DNA from: Amoebidium appalachense | Taxonomy: Eukaryota; Ichthyosporea | DNA: 64,000 bases | Reading direction: 5' to 3' | NCBI GenBank assembly: GCA_963693365.1 | Contig: CAVNZM010000002.1 | Location: 806,001-870,000, forward strand | Shown here: in pieces, positions 47,479-64,000 of the stretch | Numbering within the stretch: the first letter of the stretch is position 1 | How the letters are laid out: every line of letters starts with the position of its first letter | Notes under the pieces: model-generated | What the model was told of the DNA's origin: nothing | What the model saw: the letters and a program-made list of their open reading frames with translations, nothing else | The model's database searches: none | Translations under genes and position numbers: made by a program

Positions 47479-49413
47479 CTGAAGCACATATCTCCTGGCA
47501 TTGAAGAACAAATGAATGGCATTCACGAACACATACATACCACTCCAGCACCCTACGTACAAGGAGCAGCATGCAATAAAGACACACACACACACACACA
47601 CACAGCGCGCATGCACGCACGCTCACTCACACACAACGCTCACTCACACACACGCACAAACATATTTTAGCGCACGTTTGGCCTGCACTCCCTATGTAAT
47701 CCCCACGAGTAACCACTTTCCAGGCACTCACACCCATCCTCTCCATTATCCTCCTCCTCCAACCCCGCCACACTCTTGATGTGTGCTCTTATTTGCTTCA
47801 AAACCTGCCTTGTGTTGTCTGTCATAAACGTGTACCTTTTACTCTTTAACACCTAATTCCCCTTTCCCCCCTCCCAGGTTGCCCTCCTACTTCTGTACCA
47901 ACTGGGTGAATCCATCCCCGCACCAGAGCTCTACCAAACCACACCAGCCCCGTCCCCACTGTACGGCATGCTTGCCCGTGTCCTTGCCTCCCCAATACCC
48001 GGCTACCCACACCGGGCCGTCAATCTCATGTTCTTTGAGTGTCTGGCACGCTACTGGCGCTGCTTCACCGTCCAACCAGAGGGTATTCCCTCGGCTTTGG
48101 ACGCATTTTTCAGCAATGTCGGTCTCAACCACCCTGCCAGCCAAGTGCGTAGTCAGGCGTGCTACGTTTTTTCAAAGTTTTGCCGGCAGCTTCTCAAGCA
48201 GATGCAGAGTTATTTGGACGAGATTCTACGGCGTATTCAGCCCCTGTTGATTCTCCGAGTCGGACGAAACGGCGCACGGGGGCCTAGCGGGATGAACCTC
48301 ACGTACGAAGACCAACTGTATTTGTTTGAAACGGCTTCAGCACTCATGTTTGCAGAGTCGGTGCCGGCAGAACAACAGCAACTGTTGCTCGAGGGGTGCC
48401 TTGGTCCTTTGATGACACAGTGCACGGACATATTGAACCAGCAGAGATATTTGTCCGATACGGAAACAATGCCGACCTACACCACGTTTTTGGTGCAGGC
48501 CATGGGGGTGGTTACACGGGTGGCAAAATGCGCCGACAAGCGATGCACGGAGTACTTCCTTCAATGTTTCCGTGTGTTTGTTCCCTCACTTTCCATCCCC
48601 GTCAACCAGGCAAACATACGCCAAGCGGTAATCACATACTGCCATCGAATGGTGGCTTCGGGTGGGCAGGTGGTTCTACCTGAAATGCCCCCCCTACTCG
48701 TTCTATTACTTCAGACGGGGGACGCACAGGTGGTTAGCGACACCGTGACGCTGGTGACGCAGCTCATATCCAAATTTAAGGGTGCAATCAGTGTGATTCT
48801 GTGCGATATGCTTCTAGGTATTGTTAAGGCAATTTTCGACGTTCTAAATGCGCCGTTCCACCCGGACGACCGTGAGCAAATTCGTCTTTTGGCGGCGCTC
48901 AAACAGACATACTTTAAGCTTCTGTTTACTATCGCAACGTGCGAGCTTACAGACGTGTTTCTAACGGAGCAAAACATGCCCCACCTTCCAAACATTCTTC
49001 AAACGGCGGTGGAGGGGGCGACGGACGCTAGCGATCCGAGCAGTCAGAAATCGGCCTTTGGCGTCCTACGGTCGCTAGTTCAGGCGTGGCTAGGACCGGA
49101 AAAGTTCCCCGGATTTACGCAATATTGCTACGACAGCATTGTCCCGGCGTGTTTTGTTGCGGTTTTGAAACCGGATTTCGACATGGCGGATGCGCAGTCG
49201 GGCATGCACGTGATGAACGAGGTGGCGCAGCTGCAGAAAACGCTGTACACTAAGCTCGGGGCACCATACCTGGAGGTGCTGGCTACGGCGGCATTTCCGG
49301 CGCTGCAGATACCCCAAGACATGGCCATGGAGTATGTGCAGGGGCTAAGGGACCTGCCAGAGGCCCAGTTTAAGAAGTTCTTTCGCCAGTTTATTAAGAA
49401 GAAGAGGGGGTAG
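43767..49413 (+). CDS. XPOT: Exportin-T (tRNA nuclear exporter), complete
   Basis: Four coding exons, all phase 0: 43767-44108, 44843-45064, 46148-46957 and 47878-49413 (TAG), giving 969 residues; human XPOT has about 962. Exportin-T (yeast Los1) binds mature tRNA with RanGTP and carries it through nuclear pores. Family matches run the full length: KISPNGWSVAL at the N terminus, AIKDTMRQQC, YVSWIDIGLVVND, DIVNKGM, KLKYDDEYNFERQGEDEA, FFECLARYWRCFTVQPEGIP, SQVRSQACYVFSKFCRQLLK and SIVPACFVAVLKPDFDMADA near the C terminus. Donors are GTGGGT, GTATGT and GTATGT. The start MDEFEQ matches the family start and sits directly after an acceptor, which implies a non-coding first exon. Introns carry R1-independent C/G-runs, (CA)n and a pentamer repeat. 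Confidence 0.97.
44435..44775. repeat. Poly-G, poly-C and (CA)n in XPOT intron 1
   Basis: A G-run of about 31 nt (44441-44471), a C-run of about 38 nt (44704-44742) and (CA)n to 44772. Confidence 0.9.
47036..47114. repeat. (CACAT)n pentanucleotide repeat
   Basis: About 16 perfect CATCA/CACAT units in XPOT intron 3, between (CA)-rich and poly-C stretches. Confidence 0.95.
47400..47477. repeat. (ACTC)n and (CA)n
   Basis: (ACTC)n at about 47400-47438 and (CA)n at about 47437-47477 in XPOT intron 3. Confidence 0.9.
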
Positions 49414-49463
49414 GCATGGGTGTGGGGTAGGTGGGAGAGGGTAGATCCATGTAGTGGGGCCGT

Positions 49464-49523
<60 letters not shown>

Positions 49524-49558
49524 AAATTTATTACGAATGACTGTGTTTGGGCATTTTT

Positions 49559-49589
<31 letters not shown>

Positions 49590-50480
49590 GGGATGACGAT
49601 GAATATCGGTCTGTCTGAAAAGGTGTGTGTTGGTGGTGAAATGATGAAATGATGTATGTGTTAAAGCAAGTCGGAAAATGAAGGGTGTTGAAACCTAGGA
49701 GTAGAATGTTCAAAGCACATGCACGAATATGTATCTTGCACCATAACCATTGTGACGGGTACACACACACACACGCACACACACATCCACACTCACACAC
49801 TCACACACCGACAGAGACACGCACACATACATACACACATGCACACACAAGCAAACAGGGACACGTCATATCATATTATCCTCTGATACCGACTCCATCA
49901 TTGTTCGAAATGGCCGAATATCTGAGCGGTGTTTGATTGAGTGCATGCAGGCCATGTACATAGAATCGGGTGGTTACTTTGATTTTAATTTTTTTTTTCT
50001 TCTAATTTTTTGCTGAAATGTAGTGGAACGGGTAGCACTATGTGGGTGTATGTTGACTCTAGGAGATTATTTGTATGCACTGATTTAATGTATGTTGCTA
50101 GATATACTTGGGTGACCTATGGTGTGTGTCAGTGTGTTTGTGGGTGTCTTGGGGGTCTAATATTGCTTAGCACTAGATGTAATTGAAGACTGCACGGAGT
50201 AATATTGCTGTTGGTGCAGAATGATGTGTGTACAGAAATGATATGTTCCGTTATCAATAACATGATTGAGATGAGATAATCACCTCATTGCCAAATTACA
50301 CAGTGTATACATGTCGCAGTCTGTGCGCATGTTGTGTGTGTGCGTGTGGTCATGCATTCATGTGTGCACATGCACAAAGTTAACTCTAGAATCAATGTCT
50401 GAGCCAACGAACCAGGCCTAACCCTCCCACCACCACAGCACAACACACGCACGCGCACATACACGTGACACACATACTCA
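49414..50480. other. XPOT 3' flank with G-runs; first copy of a local duplication
   Basis: G-runs of about 44 nt (49479-49522) and about 24 nt (49569-49592), (CA)-variant repeats at 49761-49850, then ordinary DNA. 49935-50285 resembles 52530-52857 plus 53465-53560: both start GAGTGCATGCAGG and both contain GCTGTTGGTGCAGAATGAT near the end, with a diverged middle. Confidence 0.5.
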
Positions 50481-50580
50481 CACGTACATGGTGACACTCA
50501 CATCACACGGTGTGATACACATGTACACATGTACAGACACGGCCACTTCCAGCCAGTGCCCATGTGCAGGTGCATGTACC

Positions 50581-51421
50581 TTTCGTAGGCCATTGGTGTC
50601 CGGAGTGCCTCGCTGCCCACCCCCCCCCCCCCCCCCCCCCCTCCCCTCCCCCCGGTGGCCCATGCTCCTGGCGCCTGAACACACACAAACACAACACATG
50701 CACACACACACGCACACACACACAAGCAACCACTCAGACACGACCACCACCAACATGTACGTACACCAGGCTGCCACCACGTCATGCATGATACCCGGAA
50801 TGAGCTACAGAATTACATCCCCCCCCCCCCCTCCCCCCCCCCCCCCTTGGAGCCCCTTCCATTTTCAGAATATTATCTGCGGCCACATGCGCAGGGCCCC
50901 GCTTGTCTAGGGCCCTCCCAAGCTGCTGCTCGGTTACCTTCACCTCGACCCCCAACATATGCAAAAATCAAAGGAAAACCAACTAAGGAATTCGAAAAAG
51001 GAAAGGCCCAAACGTTTGTATAAGTGTTGCAACGAATTCGAAGGAATTGGAAGAAAGACAGCCTCGAATCTACGAAGCAAATAAGACTCAAAGTTTCTCG
51101 AAGATTCTGAAGGGAAAATTCTGCAGGCTGCCCACGTGCACCAGCTGCAGCGCTGGGTAAGTTTCAAAAAGATGCATGCGGGATATGTGACACATGAACA
51201 CGAGGCACGCAGTGTACACACATACGTGCACACCTCATGCACGTGCACACGTATATATATCCGCCCACACCACACCACAATGTCATGCATGTGTGCCTGG
51301 CATTAGCGATTCAGGGGGGGGGGGTGGGGGGGGGGGGGGGGTGGGGGGGGGGGGAAGGAAGGAGGGGGGGGGGAAGGGGGAGGGGGGGAGGGGAGGGGGG
51401 GGGGGAAGAGAGAGAGAGAGA

Positions 51422-51457
<36 letters not shown>

Positions 51458-52220
51458 GGGAGGGGGGAGGGGGCACGGGGAGAGAGGGCTGTCAGAGGGA
51501 GAGAGGGAGGCTTGGGGAGAAGGATGCTGATTGGTACTAGCCCTTGCCAATGAAGAGGAGCCTGAAAGGGATGGGGGATAAACGGCCAAAGTGCAGGGAG
51601 GGGAGGGGGGAAGGGGGGAGGAGGGGGTAGGGGCTGGGGGTTGGAGGGGGGGGGGGGGGGGGGGGGGGGTTGCTTACCATCGTAGTATACCTGCATGCTG
51701 TAGTAGTCTATGGGGACTTGGATGTGATTGGGGCGATGAGGCTCATCATCCGAGACAGCCAAATGGAAGGGGAAGGGGGAAGGATGAGGAGGAGGAGAGG
51801 GAAGGGGCCGGAAGAGGGGAGGGGGAGGGGGGTCCAGGAGCTTGGGGTTTGGGAGAGGTGGAGGGGAGGGAGGGGGGGGGGGGGGGGGGGGAAGGGGCGG
51901 GGGAAGGGGGCGGGGAGGGGGGGGGGGGGGGAGAGGGGGGGGGGGGGAGAGGGGGGGGAGGGGGAGGGGGGGGCATGCACGGTTGTCACTCTGGCCAAAC
52001 ACCACTGGGCCAGCATGATTAGATTTCTTCTGCCCTCTGCCCACATGACATCCAACCAATAGCCCATGTGTAAAAGGGCCGCTAATAAGGGACCTGCCAC
52101 ACAAACGACGTTTTCAAGCTACTCGGTACAGTATATTGAGCCAAACCCTGCCTTCCTTGCGACCAGCAGTAAGGGAGGGGGTGGGGTGGTGGTGGTGGTG
52201 GTGGTGGTGGTGGTGGTGGT

Positions 52221-52253
<33 letters not shown>

Positions 52254-52295
52254 GGGGAGATTACACACCGTGCAGTTGGTGCAAGTGAGGGCAGC
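50581..52295 (-). CDS. Probable exons of an unidentified minus-strand gene
   Basis: Candidate exons with donors followed by C-tracts in the style of the neighbouring genes: 52295-52269 (AALTCTNCT, donor GTGTGT), about 52029-51981 (KKSNHAGPVVFGQSDN, donor GTGCAT), about 51755-51678 (PHRPNHIQVPIDYYSMQV, donor GTAAGC), and coding-like stretches near 50947-50885 (VTEQQLGRALDKRGPAHV) and 50616-50581 (donor GTACAT). Phases are not fully resolved, and start and end are unknown. I do not recognise the protein. Confidence 0.3.
51313..51670. repeat. G-rich and (GA)n blocks
   Basis: Several G-runs of 12-37 nt with (GA)n at 51408-51424. On the minus strand these are C-tracts. Confidence 0.85.
51875..51975. 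repeat. G-rich block
   Basis: A string of G-runs separated by single A or C residues, sense C-tract for the candidate minus-strand gene. Confidence 0.8.
52187..52252. repeat. (TGG)n and poly-G
   Basis: About eleven GGT units followed by a G-run of about 33 nt. Confidence 0.9.
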
Positions 52296-52529
52296 CTCCG
52301 AGGGGAGGGGGTAAGAGAGTTGGGGGAAGGGGCCCCGGGGGAGGGAGTTAGAACTTATTACAGAGTATAGTTAGCTAGGAGTAAAGTGTTCGGCCACGGG
52401 CAACCAACATGCAGATAATAAATGGAGAAGCACAGGGGAGGCACATGGGAACCATTGCAATGGGGTGTTTATATGGCTTCGGGCCGAAGCACATTAATGT
52501 TTGCAATGCAAATAAACAGTGGCAAAATG

Positions 52530-53560
52530 TGATGGAGTGCATGCAGGTCATGCCGAGAATCAGGATGGCCCTATTTCTTTCTTTTTTCTTTCCTTTTTTT
52601 TTTTTTTTTTGTTCCCCTTAATTTACTTAACGGGTGGGAATACTATTTCAAATCGGGTGTGGGTGCTTCTAACAGGCTACTGGTGCGCAGTGCACACAGA
52701 CCCAGTACATGTGGAATCTTGGTTGCCGTCTTTCACCCTATGTAGCTAGTGCCGCTATATAGTATAGATATATATCATAGTGTGGCCCTGTGCTGTGTAA
52801 TCGGTCACGGTGTGTGGGGTGTTCAATAATTTGGAGGCTCGGTGAAAGAGCACTATTGGAGATATAGCTGTTTTATTTTTTATTTTTTATTTTATCCCGT
52901 TTCACTCCCGGCGAGGCACTGCCTCAGGGTAGCGCTTACCGTCTTCTTGTAGACACAGATCGTACTGTATAGCACACGGGGTCATAAGTCAGGATTCTAA
53001 TTGACCCCAACTGGCACTATTTTTAGTTACGCCTTATTATCCCACGCAGCAACGCCAGTGGGGAAGTGAGCACAGCTCACTTAAACAACACCAGCCGGGA
53101 GCGACCCGGGACACATACACAAACATGAAGACTTGAAAGGGAAGACCCCATGCCCAGGACGCTGACCCGAACCGTGGGCGGTGACTCGGATTTGTCTCCC
53201 ACTTGAACCAACGTTGGGCCGGGATGCCCATAAGCGGCGCGCCGTCGATGTCAGAGGGCCGGTGCTGTTCATTACGTCATGTCTTGCGGCCGGATGATAA
53301 CAAATTGGTGGTGCTGCTTGACGCGTGGTCTGGGGTGATGGCTACTAGGGCCGGTGGACCGTCGATCGAGGCAGAACAAAATCGGAAGTAACCAGGATCG
53401 ATCCTAGGCCTGCGACTTTGAGCTTGACACGCAGAGATCTTACCATTGCACCAACCCGCCCCCCGGAGATATAGCTGTTGGTGCAGAATGATTTTGGCTA
53501 TACAGAACTGATGTACTCTGTGATCAGCAACATGATCGGACTATCGTTGCAGCGGCTGAG
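52530..53560. repeat. Second copy of local duplication, split by a SINE
   Basis: 52530-52857 and 53465-53560 together resemble 49935-50285. The SINE at 52873-53464 interrupts this copy; the first copy lacks it, which shows the empty-site structure. Confidence 0.5.
52858..53479 (-). mobile_element. tRNA-headed SINE with 15-bp target-site duplication
   Basis: The 592-nt insert 52873-53464 is flanked by a perfect direct repeat GGAGATATAGCTGTT (52858-52872 and 53465-53479). On the minus strand it begins with a tRNA-like head: a TTGGTGCAATGGTAAGA A-box region, a CTGCG/CGCAG stem, and GGATCGATCC as B box. It ends in an A-rich tail (AAAATAAAAAATAAA). There is no protein coding capacity. The head does not form a full cloverleaf: the T loop is 6 nt and the acceptor stem pairs poorly. 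Confidence 0.85.
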
Positions 53561-53775
53561 CCACTGGGATGGTGTGTTGCACCCTCACGTGCCGCGCGTG
53601 CCTGCGAGCGTGCGTGCACACACACACACACACAAGTGCACACACAAATAACGCTCAAGCTTAGCCAACAGCACTTCAAACCGTTCTCCCGTGCTCGTAG
53701 GCCCTATTATCCCTTTTTCGAGGCTCCCTTAGTCATAGTATCCCCATCACCCTCTCTTCCCATCATCACTTTGCA

Positions 53776-53968
<193 letters not shown>

Positions 53969-54660
53969 CTAGGCCTCCTTCCCCGCTTTGAAAAATCAGG
54001 GTTTTCCCACCGGCACACGCCTGCGGGCCTAGTAACAATTAACACTTTCCCCCTGGTCACTTGGGTTTTTAACCCACCAGACTGCAATTCCATTACTTCC
54101 TTGTTCTTCGCTTCGGTATCAACCACATGCGCACATTCCCCCCAACCCGAAACACCCGAGTGATAATAATATCGATACTCCCCATAAAAATCTGCCTGGT
54201 TAAAGTTTTTCCTCCGAGTCCTCCCCCCTCCCATCCCCCCACGCCCACTCCCCCCCCCCCCCCCCCCCCTCCCCCCCCCCTCCCATCGGTTCTCCACCCC
54301 GACCACCCTCCTCACTTCGGGGCCAACATTCTCTCGTGATCGCAAGGCTAACGTTAACACGCATCCAGATGAAGCTTACTTTCACCAGTGTCAGTACTAG
54401 CGCCCTATTCCATATGCCGGATCTTTGATGTGTAGCAATGTTGAGTGAAGACTTAAATACGACTCACATCAGTACCCAGCACGACCAGCGTGTCTGAGTT
54501 ATAAAAATATTATCTTTCATTGCAAGCAGGTTTAATGATAGCTCAAATTGTGGCTGATGCTCCCGGAACAACTACTAACACTACGGTAAATAAGTAGGAA
54601 GCAATTCTACTTGTATGCGTCTATGTATGGTATAGAATCACGAGCGAGACTCGGCCAGTT
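53969..54660. other. Intergenic DNA, no gene seen
   Basis: Mostly non-repetitive, with a C-run at 54251-54280. It forms the 3' flank of the small minus-strand ORF. Confidence 0.5.
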
Positions 54661-54951
54661 TCAGTTTGTTCTCACAACCTTCAAGTAGTGTTTCTTAACA
54701 CCCAAACCAGAAAGTGCACCGGCAAGGGGACACACAAAAGCAGTGCCGGTAGTGCCTAGAGCCGGAGCCAATATAGCGGTGCAGACCAGAGTCACCTTGG
54801 TGGTGGTGGATATGGCAGCCAGGGCAGAAACTATGTTTCGGCGAGATAGCTCGTTGACGACAGGCGCACCAACAGCTCGGGTGGCCTGTGATGATAGGGG
54901 CGCGGTGCGAGCTCCGAGTTTAGTGGCTGCGAAGCCGGCACGAGACGCCAT
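54661..54951 (-). CDS. Small protein with mitochondrial-type N terminus and one hydrophobic segment
   Basis: A 96-residue intronless frame beginning MASRAGFAATKLGARTAPLS. The first 40 residues are rich in Arg, Ser, Ala and Thr and lack acidic residues until VNELSRR, as in mitochondrial presequences. Residues about 52-84 are hydrophobic (KVTLVCTAILAPALG and onward), followed by the basic tail KKHYLKVVRTN. It could be a small inner-membrane or respiratory-chain accessory protein. I do not recognise the family, and the length is short enough that chance cannot be excluded. Confidence 0.45.
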   Translation of the reverse strand: MASRAGFAATKLGARTAPLSSQATRAVGAPVVNELSRRNIVSALAAISTTTKVTLVCTAILAPALGTTGTAFVCPLAGALSGLGVKKHYLKVVRTN

Positions 54952-56008
54952 GTTTTCTGGTTGGGGAAGTGCTACACCGATTCAATAAGATAATTTAGTG
55001 TTTAAATGAAGAAAGTGACCGAGTTGCAAATTCAAGAGGGTACACGTGCTTGCAGATCATATGCTCATACGGCGATGTCTGTAATAATAACGCTGAGTGG
55101 CTCTCCACGAAAGCGTGTAGTTTTTCAGTGCTAGTGAATCTGGTTGCACTCGGTTTATATCATGTATGCATCCACGAGCGGTGAAAAAAGCACGCTTCAT
55201 AGCTCTTGTGTAGTGGTTCTGACTTGGAATTCCTTTTTTTTTTTCTCGGTTGATGTGGATCTGTGTGATGTGCAGACTCAGCTGCAGAGGTCAAGACTGT
55301 GGCTTATTACGAGATTTACAACTGTGTGAGCCGTTTATATACCCTGCAGCCTTCTGGTCCTGACGGTTTGATTGGGTCCTGCATTCGCGGCTACTACGAT
55401 TGGCTGGATCTGCACCCTACTGGTTTCGTAAGCCTTCGTTTATTGGGCGATCTCCCTATCAACCCGATTCTTATTTCTGATTGGCACATACGGAACCGAT
55501 TGCTGGCATGGAACCCCAAAGCTAGTTTAGGGAGTGCTTCGCATAAAGACAAATTACAGTCAAATGCTTTTAGAAGGACGTAAGGCTCTCCAGAATCCAT
55601 ACCGGAAATCTAACGGAACTGCTTTCCATTTCCACTACCGTGCTGCTATATATACTTGCTACTGTTACAAATTAGTAAATACAATGGTTGTCATTGATTG
55701 AATGTGATTTTGTACCAAACTTTCAAAGACATATTTTTGGAGTTGCTCCCTAAACTTTATAATTTGTATAAGTACTTGCATATCTTTCCGTCGAATAAAT
55801 CCAGTCAAAGAAAAAAAAAAAAAAAAAAGTTCGCATAAAGACATCGACAAACGCCCCCCCCAAGAGGAGGTTCCCGGAGTCATTTTCGCGCCAGCCAGGC
55901 TGAACCGGCAACAACAGCTCAGTGACAACAACCCCTTCAGTCTGTCAGTTTGCTATACTTTTGTCTATAGCCGGAGTATCTTGTGTACACACACTCTTTG
56001 TAACCACG
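54952..56008. promoter_or_regulatory. Probable promoter region of SETD3-like gene
   Basis: Between the small minus-strand ORF and the SETD3 start. ATTGG (inverted CCAAT) motifs lie near 55372, 55400 and 55480. TTTCGCGCC (55884-55892) matches E2F, about 120 nt before the ATG. An A-run lies at 55811-55828. Short open frames here show no recognisable motif. Confidence 0.4.
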
Positions 56009-63548
<7,540 letters not shown>

Positions 63549-63562
63549 GTATGTCCCCCCTC

Positions 63563-63593
<31 letters not shown>

Positions 63594-64000
63594 ACCCCCC
63601 CCCCCCCCTCCCCCCATTTGCCACTCTTCCCCCCTTTTTTTACTTTTCAAGGCAAAAAAATGATGGATGACAAATAGGTGGACGTTTATTTGGTGTTCAG
63701 AAAGAACAATGAGAATGGAAATACGAATGACGGGGCTGAATCCTAAATGCTTAAAAGCCCCCCATTTTTCAGTTGTCCCCCCCCCCCCCCCCCCCTCTCC
63801 CCCCCCCCCCCCCCCCCCCACACACACACAAAACCCTCCTTCCTCCCTCCCTCCTTTTACCCCCTTCCCTCTCCCCCCCCCCCAAAAAAAAAATTGAATT
63901 AAAAATAGAAAATAAAATAAACCTCAAGCCCTCTCTGTTTCCCATGTAAAGCATAATTCCCCTCCCCTCCACAGCACACACACACACACACACCACACCA
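63549..64000. other. Start of SETD3 intron 9 to window edge
   Basis: The donor GTATGT is followed within 6 nt by long C-tracts (63554-63620), then ordinary sequence and more C-runs. No further exon is visible before the window ends. Confidence 0.6.

Noticed and set aside
53395-53464. Possible functional tRNA gene
   Set aside because: The acceptor stem pairs poorly and the anticodon loop is 15 nt; it is the head of the SINE, not an independent tRNA.
55299-55583. 94-codon plus-strand frame upstream of SETD3
   Set aside because: No recognisable motif; contains several ATTGG boxes and is better explained as promoter sequence.

Overview
This is a gene-containing window from an intron-dense eukaryotic nuclear genome, heavily expanded by simple repeats (long C/G homopolymers, (CA)n/(TG)n, (CT)n). 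The EF-1alpha carries the insertion around [13 protein letters not shown] that is typical of opisthokonts. The gene set (WDR11, exportin-T, SETD3) and a probable AT-AC (U12-type) intron fit an animal-lineage protist such as an ichthyosporean-like holozoan, but the exact taxon is inference. Almost every long open frame in this window is a translated microsatellite. The real genes are strings of short exons, which I assembled by hand from splice sites, reading phase and remembered family alignments.

Layout, left to right. 1-2461 (+): the 3' exons of an unidentified membrane-anchored protein. 3031-3191: a 61-bp inverted repeat. 3476-4864 (-): intronless EF-1alpha. 5.0-11.2 kb: repeat-rich DNA with a full 400-nt copy of a dispersed repeat (R1). 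11185-12309 (-): an intronless ORF with a probable permuted NlpC/P60-like Cys/His core. 13098-13286 (+): a small ORF with a UBZ4-like zinc finger. 14698-40081 (-): a complete WDR11 orthologue in about 33-34 exons spread over 25 kb, with a tRNA-Ala(AGC) gene inside its last intron. 43767-49413 (+): complete exportin-T (XPOT) in four coding exons, head-to-head with WDR11. 50.5-52.3 kb: probable exons of an unidentified minus-strand gene. 52873-53464: a tRNA-headed, A-tailed SINE with a perfect 15-bp target duplication. 54661-54951 (-): a small protein with a mitochondrial-type N terminus. 56009-63548 (+): the first nine coding exons of a SETD3-like histidine methyltransferase, running off the right edge.

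The genes do not form a pathway. WDR11 acts in Golgi/endosome trafficking, XPOT in tRNA export, SETD3 in actin methylation and EF-1alpha in translation.

The most unusual signal is in the introns. In genes on both strands, most 5' splice sites are followed within about 50 nt by a C-tract on the sense strand. Two dispersed repeat families (R1 and R2), each ending in a C-tract, sit in the introns of WDR11, XPOT and SETD3, and every copy I found inside a gene is in the sense orientation.
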